41,168 nt of DNA, taken from CAG-877 sp045125935 (GTDB lineage Bacteria; Bacillota_I; Bacilli_A; RF39; UBA660). A program made the position numbers and the translations under genes. The stretch is taken from assembly GCA_045125935.1 (NCBI GenBank), contig JBGVNW010000062.1, forward strand, positions 1-41,168. Reading direction: 5' to 3'. Positions 8,087 to 15,240 of the stretch are shown here, piece after piece (within the stretch, counting starts at the first letter, position 1; each line of letters opens with the position of its first letter). The notes beneath the pieces are model-generated. The model was not told the origin of the DNA. It searched no databases and worked only from the letters and a program-made list of their open reading frames with translations.

Positions 8087-8209
8087 GATCCGTTTTCTTT
8101 ATTTCGTAATATTTCAAAACTTCGTAATGAAATAAAACTACATAAAGAATTTATATAAAATACTATCGCCACTTTCATTGAACAATTTCAACAAAACGTG
8201 CCACGTATT

Positions 8210-10132
8210 TTATTTCTTTATTAATTCCATTCTGATTGGTTTACTAGGTACATCTTTTAATTCTCTAAAAGGCATAAAAGATGTATCATCAGGAATGTAA
8301 TTAAATAATTTGTCTAACTCATCTTTATCTTTCGTTACGACAATATTTTCTTCTGTGATATAGATAATTCCAAATCTATATTCTTCCATTTTTACATCTG
8401 GGTCTTTCTTATAATAATCTTCTAACGGGAATACTCTTACGATTGCAGAATTATCTTCTACAAAGTTGAAGAAGAAAACTTGATTTTTAACATAGTAAAT
8501 TGCTTCAGTATAAGACACATTGTAAAAGTTTTTAAGTCTCATAATTATTTCTCCAACTTCTTCTTCAGGTATATAATTACTAAATCTAAGTTCACCGACA
8601 ACATTTCCAAATATAGCAGGTGTAGGTCTGTCTATATAACCTTTGTCATAAAGTTCATTACATGGTTTAGCAATTGATTCTCTAAAATTAATATTCTTAA
8701 CAAAACATTCAGCCCCAACTAGTTCAAGTTCAATAGTATCTACATAATTCATTACTAAAGTTGCTTTCTCTTCACGAGTTCTTTTATTCCAAGTTTTATT
8801 TCTTTCTTGATATTCTTCTGGATGAATTTTACTATTTAAGAAAGCAACATCTCGAGATACTAATATATCTTTTGCAGAGTAGTTAAACACTTCAAACTTA
8901 TCTGCATTACTAATTTTTTCTTCTAATGATTTAATTGTATCTTCAATATTCTTTGCTTTTACTTTATAATCGTCAAGAGTAAAAGCACCATCTACATATG
9001 CAAGTTTAGTTCTTTCTAATCTTTGTTTTTGAACATCAATTTCTTTATATATTTTTTCTCTTGGTTCATCAAAGTTTTTAATTACCATAGGAACAAAGAA
9101 TTGATTAACGATTGAATCATATTCAGTTAGTTGATCTACAACTTCTTTAAAACCTCTTTCAATTTCAGTTTCTTTAATATTTAATTTACAATCTCTACAA
9201 TAATAATAAAAATATTCATGACCTTTTTTCTTACAAGCTTTACCACCTAAGATTTTTCCACATTTTGGACATAAACATTTTTGCAAGAAGATATAAGTTA
9301 AAGTTCTAGAATATGCTCTTGAATTATTTCTTTTTTGATGTTGGCATTCTTCCCACATTTCTTTACTAACTAAAGGTTCAACTACATCAGGGTAGTAAGT
9401 TGGTTTATTAGTTCTTTTACCATGAACAAAGTCTCCTTTATATATTTCATTTTCAATAATATGAAAAATTGTATTATCTCCCCAGTTAGTTTTTCCAAGT
9501 ACTTGTTCTTTATTATAGATATTAGCAATTTTTTGATATGATAATCCATTATGATATAGTTCAAATATTCTAATTGCTATATCTTTTGTTGCCTCATCAG
9601 GTACTAACATTCTATTTTCATGCTTATAACCTAATGGTGCTTTGTGTGGAATATGTCCTTGTTTAATTGCACCAGCAAGTCCAACTTTAGTTCTTTCCGA
9701 TGTTCTTTCAATCTCATTTTGAGAAACACTCATCATAATACGAGAAATCATTCTACCATTTGAAGTAGTAGTATTAATATCATCATATACAAAATCTAAA
9801 TAAGCATCATTTTCTTCTAAGAAACTTAAAATATTTTCCCAATCATAAATACTTCTAGTAATTCTATCTTGTTTTAAAGCTAACATAGTATTTATTTTCT
9901 TATTTCTAATATCTTCTTTTAATCTTTCCCATTCGGGTCTATAATTGCCTTTTTTAGCACTAATTCCAGCATCTTCATAATAATCTACTATTTCAAAGTT
10001 GTTTAGCTTACAATAAGCTTCTAATCGTTCTTTTTGTTCTGGTAAACTAAATCCTTCACGAGCTTGGTCTTCTGTTGAAACACGCATATAAAGACCAGCA
10101 CGTACTTTAATATCATCGTTTAATATTCCCAT
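8210..10132 (-). CDS. Large serine recombinase (integrase/excisionase)
   Basis: A 640-residue protein. The resolvase catalytic domain is at about 10-160, with the nucleophile serine in YMRVSTEDQ and the downstream arginines in NEIERTSERTKVG. The recombinase domain is at about 170-285 (APLGYKHENR to IYKGDFVHG). A zinc ribbon is at about 308-345 (CPKCGK, then CRDC), followed by a coiled coil (about 370-420). This is the TndX/TnpX/phiC31 architecture, and it should cut and paste the surrounding element between att sites. The start has AAAAGGAG 8-9 nt upstream. Expression looks attenuated: a leader-peptide ORF overlaps a terminator in the 5' leader. No tyrosine recombinase is present, so this enzyme is the likely mover of the module. 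Confidence 0.95.
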   Translation of the reverse strand: MGILNDDIKVRAGLYMRVSTEDQAREGFSLPEQKERLEAYCKLNNFEIVDYYEDAGISAKKGNYRPEWERLKEDIRNKKINTMLALKQDRITRSIYDWENILSFLEENDAYLDFVYDDINTTTSNGRMISRIMMSVSQNEIERTSERTKVGLAGAIKQGHIPHKAPLGYKHENRMLVPDEATKDIAIRIFELYHNGLSYQKIANIYNKEQVLGKTNWGDNTIFHIIENEIYKGDFVHGKRTNKPTYYPDVVEPLVSKEMWEECQHQKRNNSRAYSRTLTYIFLQKCLCPKCGKILGGKACKKKGHEYFYYYCRDCKLNIKETEIERGFKEVVDQLTEYDSIVNQFFVPMVIKNFDEPREKIYKEIDVQKQRLERTKLAYVDGAFTLDDYKVKAKNIEDTIKSLEEKISNADKFEVFNYSAKDILVSRDVAFLNSKIHPEEYQERNKTWNKRTREEKATLVMNYVDTIELELVGAECFVKNINFRESIAKPCNELYDKGYIDRPTPAIFGNVVGELRFSNYIPEEEVGEIIMRLKNFYNVSYTEAIYYVKNQVFFFNFVEDNSAIVRVFPLEDYYKKDPDVKMEEYRFGIIYITEENIVVTKDKDELDKLFNYIPDDTSFMPFRELKDVPSKPIRMELIKK

Positions 10133-10151
10133 ATACTCAACTCCTTTTACT

Positions 10152-10202
10152 AAAAAGAGGAGCCAATAGTATCTAGTAAAGTCTAAATACTACTGACTCC
10201 TC
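10152..10202 (-). terminator. Attenuator terminator in the recombinase leader
   Basis: On the minus strand 10202-10187 pairs with 10172-10157 (14 of 16 positions, GAGGAG/CTCCTC at the base), followed by five T (10156-10152). The stop codon of the 25-codon leader ORF falls at the start of the 14-nt loop, so a ribosome finishing the ORF would cover the 5' arm and block terminator folding. Confidence 0.8.
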
Positions 10203-10250
10203 AAAATCTTCAATATTATAATTTTTGTGTTTACATATATATTTTATCAT
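10173..10250 (-). CDS. Leader peptide (25 aa) upstream of the recombinase
   Basis: ATG at 10250, preceded by AGAGAGGT at a good spacing, opens a 25-codon frame that ends at TAG 10175-10173. The peptide ends EDFEESVVFRLY. Its last third is encoded by the 5' arm of the downstream terminator. This layout matches translation-controlled attenuation, as described for tet(M) and several Gram-positive resistance and transfer genes. It is too short to be called by ordinary ORF finding; the coding claim rests on the Shine-Dalgarno and the geometry with the hairpin. Confidence 0.6.
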   Translation of the reverse strand: MIKYICKHKNYNIEDFEESVVFRLY

Positions 10251-10292
10251 AGATGTACCTCTCTTTCTAGAGAATACCTCTTTCATTGGTTA

Positions 10293-10323
10293 TTTATAAT
10301 ATCACTTTTGAAAATAATGTCAA
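10293..10323 (-). promoter_or_regulatory. Putative promoter for the recombinase leader transcript
   Basis: Minus strand: consensus TTGACA (10323-10318) and TATAAA (10298-10293), with a 19-bp spacer that is longer than ideal. The transcript would start about 35 nt before the leader-peptide ATG. Confidence 0.4.
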
Positions 10324-10327
10324 TAGT

Positions 10328-10600
10328 TCATAAACTTTTAATATATTCTTGAAATTCACTAATCTTGATACGTTTTTGTAGGTTTTCTACAAATATATCT
10401 TTTCCATGATTAAATGCTAGAAAAGTAGTATCTTTTATGATTATCTTATTTGGTTCGATATAATTAATATTAGTTTTTTCAATCTTACGAATAGAACCAT
10501 TAATAATAGTCGGTTTAATATTACAAAAATCGCATATAAATTCAATTCTTGTTTTAAGTTCTTCATCAATTTGAACTTCTTTTGTAGTAATATTTAACAT
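10328..10600 (-). CDS. Small hypothetical protein of the mobile element
   Basis: A 90-residue protein of no recognised family. It begins MLNITTKEVQIDEELKTR and contains a CDFC pair (about residues 24-27), then mixed beta/alpha sequence. AAAGGA 9-10 nt upstream supports the start. It is co-directional with, and 21 nt downstream of, the 87-residue winged-helix-like gene, so the two are probably one operon at the recombinase end of the element. An accessory or regulatory role is only inference. Confidence 0.6.
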   Translation of the reverse strand: MLNITTKEVQIDEELKTRIEFICDFCNIKPTIINGSIRKIEKTNINYIEPNKIIIKDTTFLAFNHGKDIFVENLQKRIKISEFQEYIKSL

Positions 10601-10621
10601 AAATAAATTCCTTTCTTATCT

Positions 10622-10885
10622 TTATTCTTCATCCCATTCAGTATATGGAATAGGAGCAGCAATTAGCTTCTTAGATTCTGAATCATATTTAATATACTTA
10701 TTGATTCTTAATTCAATTAAAGCATCTTTAATAGTTTCTTTATTATCAGTACAATACTTTTGAATATCTAGTCCAATAATTTCATCATTAAATAGAACAA
10801 TACTCAAGAAACCTTTTGCATTTAAAGATAAATTTTCATCAGTTAAATATTTCATCATTGTCTTATAAACATTAAATTGTCTCAT
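10622..10885 (-). CDS. Small winged-helix-like protein
   Basis: An 87-residue protein with SLNAKGFLSIVLF followed by KETIKDALIELRINKYIKY. This pattern resembles the helix-turn-helix of phage and plasmid replication-initiation (DnaD/RepA-N-like) proteins, where 'NAKGFLSIVL' opens the winged helix. The start is supported by AAAGGATGGTGA 4 nt upstream. It is the first gene inside the right end of the element and runs with the 90-residue gene. It could be a recombination directionality factor or a transcription regulator; the sequence does not decide. Confidence 0.6.
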   Translation of the reverse strand: MRQFNVYKTMMKYLTDENLSLNAKGFLSIVLFNDEIIGLDIQKYCTDNKETIKDALIELRINKYIKYDSESKKLIAAPIPYTEWDEE

Positions 10886-10908
10886 TATTTCACCATCCTT
10901 TCTTGTTG

Positions 10909-10923
10909 GATGGATGATTTATA
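10909..10923 (-). repeat. Right copy of 15-bp inverted repeat
   Basis: On the minus strand this reads TATAAATCATCCATC, identical to 800-814 on the plus strand. It lies 40 bp inside the right direct repeat and just upstream of the 87-residue gene's Shine-Dalgarno. Confidence 0.35.
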
Positions 10924-10926
10924 AAC

Positions 10927-10954
10927 ACAAAAAAATCATTCTTTCGAATGATTT
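10927..10954 (-). terminator. Intrinsic terminator of the tRNA operon
   Basis: AAATCATTC (10933-10941) pairs with GAATGATTT (10946-10954) around TTTC. On the minus strand the stem is followed by a T-tract. It ends the tRNA-Cys/tRNA-Gly transcript after the 39-nt repeat. Confidence 0.8.
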
Positions 10955-10962
10955 CTATATCA

Positions 10963-11001
10963 AACTCAGAAAAGTTCCGAGCAGATTCCTCAATGGAGCG
11001 A
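10963..11001. repeat. Right imperfect direct repeat, candidate att site overlapping tRNA-Gly 3' end
   Basis: It matches 721-757 (33 matching bases, four mismatches, two one-base gaps). Its last 8 bases are the 3' CCA end of tRNA-Gly read on the plus strand. Each copy lies 8-9 nt from a minus-strand terminator, so the whole 'tRNA end - hairpin - terminator' arrangement is duplicated on both sides of the module. Confidence 0.5.
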
Positions 11002-11068
11002 ATGAGGGGAATCGAACCCCCATCACAGCCTTGGCAAGGCCGTATTCTAACCATTGAACCACATTCGC
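10994..11068 (-). tRNA. tRNA-Gly (GCC)
   Basis: A 75-nt gene with encoded CCA. The acceptor GCGAATG pairs with CATTCGC, the T-arm has GGTTCGATTCC, and the anticodon loop reads TTGCCAA (anticodon GCC). It is the second gene of a two-tRNA operon and its 3' end abuts the mobile module. Confidence 0.97.
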
Positions 11069-11080
11069 AAATAAATAAAT

Positions 11081-11154
11081 TGGAGGGGCCTACCGGATTT
11101 GAACCGGTGATCAGGGTGTTGCAGACCCACGCCTTACCACTTGGCTAAAGCCCC
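11081..11154 (-). tRNA. tRNA-Cys (GCA)
   Basis: A 74-nt gene with encoded CCA. The acceptor GGGGCTT pairs with AGGCCCC, the T-arm has CGGTTCAAATCCG, and the anticodon loop CTGCAAC gives GCA. It lies 12 nt upstream of tRNA-Gly. Confidence 0.97.
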
Positions 11155-11166
11155 GTCGTAATTAAA

Positions 11167-11195
11167 ATTATAGCAAACTTAATTCTAAATTTCAA
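11167..11195 (-). promoter_or_regulatory. Promoter of the tRNA-Cys/tRNA-Gly operon
   Basis: Minus strand: TTGAAA (11195-11190), 17-bp spacer, TATAAT (11172-11167), 12 nt upstream of the mature tRNA-Cys 5' end. Apart from this, 11155-11339 is AT-rich with nothing else visible. Confidence 0.8.
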
Positions 11196-11339
11196 CTAAA
11201 TTTATTTATTTTTTTATATTTTATTAAATTTAAATGATTAATATTCCAATTACAAAGAAAAATATCAAATTTATACTAATAAAACTCCCCTTCACTACTA
11301 AAAACCAATAATAGTTACTGAGAAACACTAATTACAAAT

Positions 11340-11368
11340 AATCGCAGAATCAATAAAATTCTGCGATT
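11340..11368 (-). terminator. Strong hairpin after the 421-residue protein gene
   Basis: A perfect 11-bp stem (11340-11350 with 11358-11368, 7-nt loop) lies 14 nt past the stop codon on the minus strand. The T-tract is weak (TATTTGTAATT), but the position fits termination. Confidence 0.65.
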
Positions 11369-11381
11369 ATAATATTAAATC

Positions 11382-12647
11382 TTATTTAACTACAAAATTA
11401 CATATATTTTTATAATTATATTTTAACTCACTATTTTGTAGTATTGGTAAAAGGCCTCCATTATCATCATAAAAATATAACATATCCTCTGAAACAATCA
11501 TTACATTACCATCTTTAACTAACCATTCAGAAACAGAAGAAAAGTTAAATAATAATATAGCATGCTCAACATCATCAACAAATGTCTTATAAAAGTTACC
11601 ATTTTCACTCAAGAAATAGTACATATCACCATCTATTTTAATTTCTTTAGCCCCATACAATTTCACTAAATCATCATTAACTATTTCCTTTTCAAAGTAT
11701 ACGTTTTCTTCTAAGAAATCTTTAGCTGAAATATCCACTAACTTATTATTTTTTACTGTTTTAAATCCTAAATCAACATTACCTACTTCAGTTACAACAT
11801 TAGTCTTAGGATGTACTGAAAACTGTTTCTTCTTACCTAAATCAGTATAATATAATTTATTTCCATAAACACCGTTAAAATACATATTATCAGTAACTTG
11901 CTCCTCAAAATCCAACTTTACTTTTCCACCATTCGCAACATCAAATATGTAAAAATTAAAATACCCAGTCGCACCAATATCATCAGTATTTATAACGAAC
12001 ATATAATCATTAATAACATATGACCTATCATTATCATAACGATCATCATTTAAAAAAGTCTTAACCTCAAATTCATCTTTACTAATACGGTAAAATCCAT
12101 TATAAAACCACATTGTAAATACAATATCATCAGGTAAATTCTCCTTATAAAGATTAAATTTACCATCAACCGATTCAAAAGTAGATTCCAAGTCATTCCA
12201 AGTATCAAATTTATAGCCACTACTCTTTAGTTTTGAAATAACAGTGTTCAAATTTTCATTATCAATCTGTCTCAAATACGAATTACTAACTTGTACACCA
12301 TCATAATTACAGAAAATATCTCCATTAAAATTCTTTTTATAAATAGGAAAAATACAAGTTAATTTTTCATCTTCAAAAAATTTAATATCCTTAATAATAT
12401 TATCTTGCTTATTATAGTTATGAACAAAATCAAAATAAAAAATATCATTATTTTTCTTATCAGTTACTATAAAAGAATAAGTATGATCACCATCTTCTAC
12501 ATTAAGTTTTTCATTAATTAAATAAGCATTATCATCAGTAATAATAGAATAATCAACCTCATGATGCTTAATAAGCGCTTGTATACCAAACTGTATTATT
12601 AAAGACAACATACCTAATATAAAAATAATTGGAACTAACTTCTTCAT
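11382..12647 (-). CDS. Membrane-anchored extracytoplasmic protein of unknown function
   Basis: About 421 residues and no family recognised. Residues 2-24 (KKLVPIIFILGMLSLIIQFG) form one N-terminal membrane or signal-anchor segment. The remainder is polar, beta-rich sequence with recurring short aromatic-Asp strands (DKKNNDIFYFDF, DDNGGLL), suggesting an extracellular beta-propeller-like fold. There is no lipobox. The ATG at 12647 is chosen because AGGATGGTGA lies 5 nt upstream and overlaps the alternative ATG at 12659. It lies 36 nt after the PH-domain gene with a terminator between, so the two are probably separate units or only partly co-transcribed. Confidence 0.7.
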   Translation of the reverse strand: MKKLVPIIFILGMLSLIIQFGIQALIKHHEVDYSIITDDNAYLINEKLNVEDGDHTYSFIVTDKKNNDIFYFDFVHNYNKQDNIIKDIKFFEDEKLTCIFPIYKKNFNGDIFCNYDGVQVSNSYLRQIDNENLNTVISKLKSSGYKFDTWNDLESTFESVDGKFNLYKENLPDDIVFTMWFYNGFYRISKDEFEVKTFLNDDRYDNDRSYVINDYMFVINTDDIGATGYFNFYIFDVANGGKVKLDFEEQVTDNMYFNGVYGNKLYYTDLGKKKQFSVHPKTNVVTEVGNVDLGFKTVKNNKLVDISAKDFLEENVYFEKEIVNDDLVKLYGAKEIKIDGDMYYFLSENGNFYKTFVDDVEHAILLFNFSSVSEWLVKDGNVMIVSEDMLYFYDDNGGLLPILQNSELKYNYKNICNFVVK

Positions 12648-12669
12648 ACACTTCACCATCCTAAGTATA

Positions 12670-12697
12670 ACAAAAAAAAAGACTTAAATAAAGTCTT
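12670..12697 (-). terminator. Intrinsic terminator after the PH-domain gene
   Basis: AAGACTT (12679-12685) pairs with AAGTCTT (12691-12697). On the minus strand it is followed by about nine T. It overlaps the stop codon. Confidence 0.75.
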
Positions 12698-13133
12698 ACT
12701 TTTCATCATTATCCTTATTCTTATTCATTTCCATCATATAAGTAGATAACTGTGTTTCAATTTCTGGCAAAGAAGCATTGGAAACATTTGATAACGATAC
12801 AAGTTCATTAAGTGTATCAATATACACCTTTCCCCAGAAAAGACCTCCCTTTATCTTTAAATCATTAAACATATCAGGTGTAATTGAATCTAAAAAATAA
12901 CCAAAAACCACTCTTTTACGACCAATTAAAATTCTTTTATTAGTTAAAGCAATAACAGCAGTACTAACAATATCCAACGGATTATCATTTTTTTGTGCCA
13001 CAAACGCATATAAAACTTCTTCTCCAGGGTTAAGATGTTTTTCAATTACAGATGCATTCTGTCTAATTCTCCATCCTACAGTGCCAGGATATTTATTTTT
13101 AAATCTCATTGCTAACTTATAAACTTTTGACAT
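12696..13133 (-). CDS. Bacterial PH-domain protein (YokE-like)
   Basis: A 145-residue cytoplasmic protein. Residues about 25-110 fit the bacterial pleckstrin-homology-like fold (bPH): HLNPGEEVLYAFVAQ, then ALTNKRILIGRK, then LDSITPDMFNDLKIKGGLFWG. Such proteins are widespread in Firmicutes, and their ligand is generally unknown. GGAGGT 4 nt upstream fixes the start at ATG 13133; the ATG at 13145 overlaps that ribosome binding site and is rejected. The C-terminus is a short charged tail (EMNKNKDNDEK). It is divergent from the dehydratase-activase operon. Confidence 0.75.
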   Translation of the reverse strand: MSKVYKLAMRFKNKYPGTVGWRIRQNASVIEKHLNPGEEVLYAFVAQKNDNPLDIVSTAVIALTNKRILIGRKRVVFGYFLDSITPDMFNDLKIKGGLFWGKVYIDTLNELVSLSNVSNASLPEIETQLSTYMMEMNKNKDNDEK

Positions 13134-13259
13134 AAGTACCTCCAACTTCCTTACAAAAATTATATCATATACTTAAAAGTTTGTAATTATAAATTTTGTC
13201 GACTAAAAAATCTTTTAATTTAATATTTAAATCATACTATCTACTAAGGACGTGATAAT

Positions 13260-14186
13260 ATCAAAAAAACTATTGGAATACCAAGAGGACTACTCTACTA
13301 TTATGATAAAGACTTATGGTTAAACTTTTTCAACTTCCTAGGATATAACACAATCATAAGTCCACTAAGTAATAAAAAAATACTAGAAAATGGTACAAAA
13401 CTTGCTAATGACGAAGCATGTCTTTCTCTTAAAATGTACTTAGGCCATGTCTTAGAATTAAAAGATAAATGTGACTTAATTCTCATACCAAGACTCTATT
13501 CTATCAAAAAAAGAGAACAAGTTTGTACAAATTTTAATTGTCTATACGATCTAACAAGAAATTTAGTAGATACAAATATTATAAATTACAACATTGATCT
13601 AACTTCAAATAAAACAAAACTACAAGCCTTTATAAAACTTGGTGAAACACTTGGTGAATCATATATTAAGAGTTATCAAGCATTTAAATATGCCGAAAAA
13701 ATAAGTATTAAAAATCGTTTAGAAAAAGAAAATACACAAAAACAAAATTTAAATAACAAAAACATAAAAATCCTGCTTGCTGGACACCCCTATAATTTAT
13801 ATGACAATCTTATAGGTCAAACAATAATAAATTATTTAGAAGATAATAATATTACAATAATCTATAGTGATCGTATCAATCATAAAATAATTGATTCCGA
13901 ATGTGAAAAAATTTCAACTGATATTCACTGGACACATAGTAAAGAAGTTATGGCAAGTATTTCTTATTATAAAGATAAAGTTGATGGTATTATTATTGTT
14001 TCGTCATTCCCTTGTGGACCAGACTCTCTAGCAAACGAAATGATAAATCATAAAATTAAAGATATACCTATAATAACTCTTATTTTTGAAGATTTAAATA
14101 GTGAGACTGGCGTAATTACTAGACTAGAAAGTTTTATCGATATCTTAAAAAATTTAAAGGAGCATTCACATGAAAAAAATAATTAG
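13260..14186 (+). CDS. DUF2229-type CoA-enzyme-activase-related protein (apparent ATC start)
   Basis: About 308 residues. The N-terminus KKTIGIPRGLLYYYDKD followed by DEACLSLKMYLGHV matches the DUF2229 domain ('iGiPRaL ... C.p.K...GH'). The C-terminal half carries SSFPCGPDSLANEM, typical of the 2-hydroxyacyl-CoA dehydratase (HgdB) fold, with cysteines that may bind [4Fe-4S]. The conserved N-terminus has no ATG, GTG or TTG: the frame is open from a TAA at 13245, and the first ATG is at 13434, inside the domain. AAGGACGTGA sits 4 nt before ATC 13260, exactly where Met is expected, so initiation at ATC or a point mutation is inferred. It overlaps the next gene by 17 nt. Together with the next two genes it corresponds to parts of the roughly 1400-residue fused activase-related proteins of Clostridia. 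The substrate is unknown. Confidence 0.75.
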   Translation: MKKTIGIPRGLLYYYDKDLWLNFFNFLGYNTIISPLSNKKILENGTKLANDEACLSLKMYLGHVLELKDKCDLILIPRLYSIKKREQVCTNFNCLYDLTRNLVDTNIINYNIDLTSNKTKLQAFIKLGETLGESYIKSYQAFKYAEKISIKNRLEKENTQKQNLNNKNIKILLAGHPYNLYDNLIGQTIINYLEDNNITIIYSDRINHKIIDSECEKISTDIHWTHSKEVMASISYYKDKVDGIIIVSSFPCGPDSLANEMINHKIKDIPIITLIFEDLNSETGVITRLESFIDILKNLKEHSHEKNN

Positions 14187-15240
14187 TTTCCCCCATCTAG
14201 GTGATTACTACATACCTATATCTGAATTTTTAAAAAGAACGACAAATGCCACTATAAAACCATCTCCTCCTATCACAAAGAAAACAATAACACTTGGTGC
14301 AAAATACTCTCCAGACTCCGTCTGTCTTCCCTTCAAATATAATCTTGGAAACTTTATTGAAAGTCTAGATAATGGTTCAAATATCCTTTTTACCGCAGGT
14401 GGTGGCTGTAGATATCGTTATTATGCTGAAGTAACAGAAAACATTTTAAGAGATTTAGGCTATGATTTTGAATATTACTCTCTTGTAACAAAAGGCAAAG
14501 TAAATTTTAAAAACATTTACAAAAAATTAAAAGAAATAAATAAAGAACTAAAACCAAGTACATTTATTCACTCAGGAATTTATACCATTCTTTTTATTTG
14601 GAACATGGATAAAATAGATAAAATTATTCGTAAAAATATTGGCTTTGAACAAACAAAAAATGAACATCTAAATCTAAAGAAAAAAATGTTAAACGACTTT
14701 AGAAATACAAAATCAATAACAAAACTAACATACCTATATTTTAAATACAAACATCTCTTCAAAAAAATACCTATCAATAAACCCAAAAACTGTCTAAAAG
14801 TCGCAATTATAGGTGAACTATATACCGCAATGGAACCATTTTCTAGTTATTTTCTTGAAACAGAATTAGCTAAAATGAACGTTGAAATTAAACGTTACAC
14901 CAACCTCTCATATTTATTATGGCAAAAGAAAATTCAAACTAAATATCTTCTTTGGAAAACAAAAAAATATTGTAAATACACCTTAGGTGCTGATGGTTTG
15001 GACAATGTATATAGAACACTAGACTTAATCCATAAAAAATATGATGGTATTATCCATACTAAACCTTTCGCCTGTACACCAGAAGTTGGAGCTATTCCAA
15101 TTATTCAAAAAATCTGTAAAGAAAATGAAATGCCTGTAATATTTTTATCATATGATGTAGAAACATCAAATGAAGGAATAAAAACAAGACTTGAAGCTTT
15201 CTACGACTTATTAACACTAAGGAGGAATAAAAATGACTAA
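14170..15240 (+). CDS. 2-hydroxyacyl-CoA dehydratase (HgdB)-like iron-sulfur protein
   Basis: A 356-residue protein related to the D component of 2-hydroxyacyl-CoA dehydratases. Conserved cysteines lie in SPDSVCLPFKYNLGNF, in AGGGCRYRYYAE (about residue 79) and in KPFACTPEVGAIP (near residue 302), the pattern of activase-related proteins rather than of true dehydratase subunits. AGGAG upstream fixes the ATG. It overlaps both neighbours (17 nt and 8 nt), so translation is coupled. It probably holds a [4Fe-4S] cluster that receives electrons from the ATPase encoded by the third gene. The reaction performed is not known for this subfamily, and no CoA-transferase or acyl-CoA dehydrogenase lies nearby to suggest amino-acid fermentation. 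Confidence 0.8.
   Translation: MKKIISFPHLGDYYIPISEFLKRTTNATIKPSPPITKKTITLGAKYSPDSVCLPFKYNLGNFIESLDNGSNILFTAGGGCRYRYYAEVTENILRDLGYDFEYYSLVTKGKVNFKNIYKKLKEINKELKPSTFIHSGIYTILFIWNMDKIDKIIRKNIGFEQTKNEHLNLKKKMLNDFRNTKSITKLTYLYFKYKHLFKKIPINKPKNCLKVAIIGELYTAMEPFSSYFLETELAKMNVEIKRYTNLSYLLWQKKIQTKYLLWKTKKYCKYTLGADGLDNVYRTLDLIHKKYDGIIHTKPFACTPEVGAIPIIQKICKENEMPVIFLSYDVETSNEGIKTRLEAFYDLLTLRRNKND

Noticed and set aside
10948..11148. Plus-strand 66-codon frame containing MRGIEPPSQP and GPTGFEPVI
   Set aside because: It is the antisense translation of the two tRNA genes, a well-known artefact.
13434..13436. ATG as start of the DUF2229 gene
   Set aside because: It lies about 58 codons inside the conserved domain and has no ribosome binding site.
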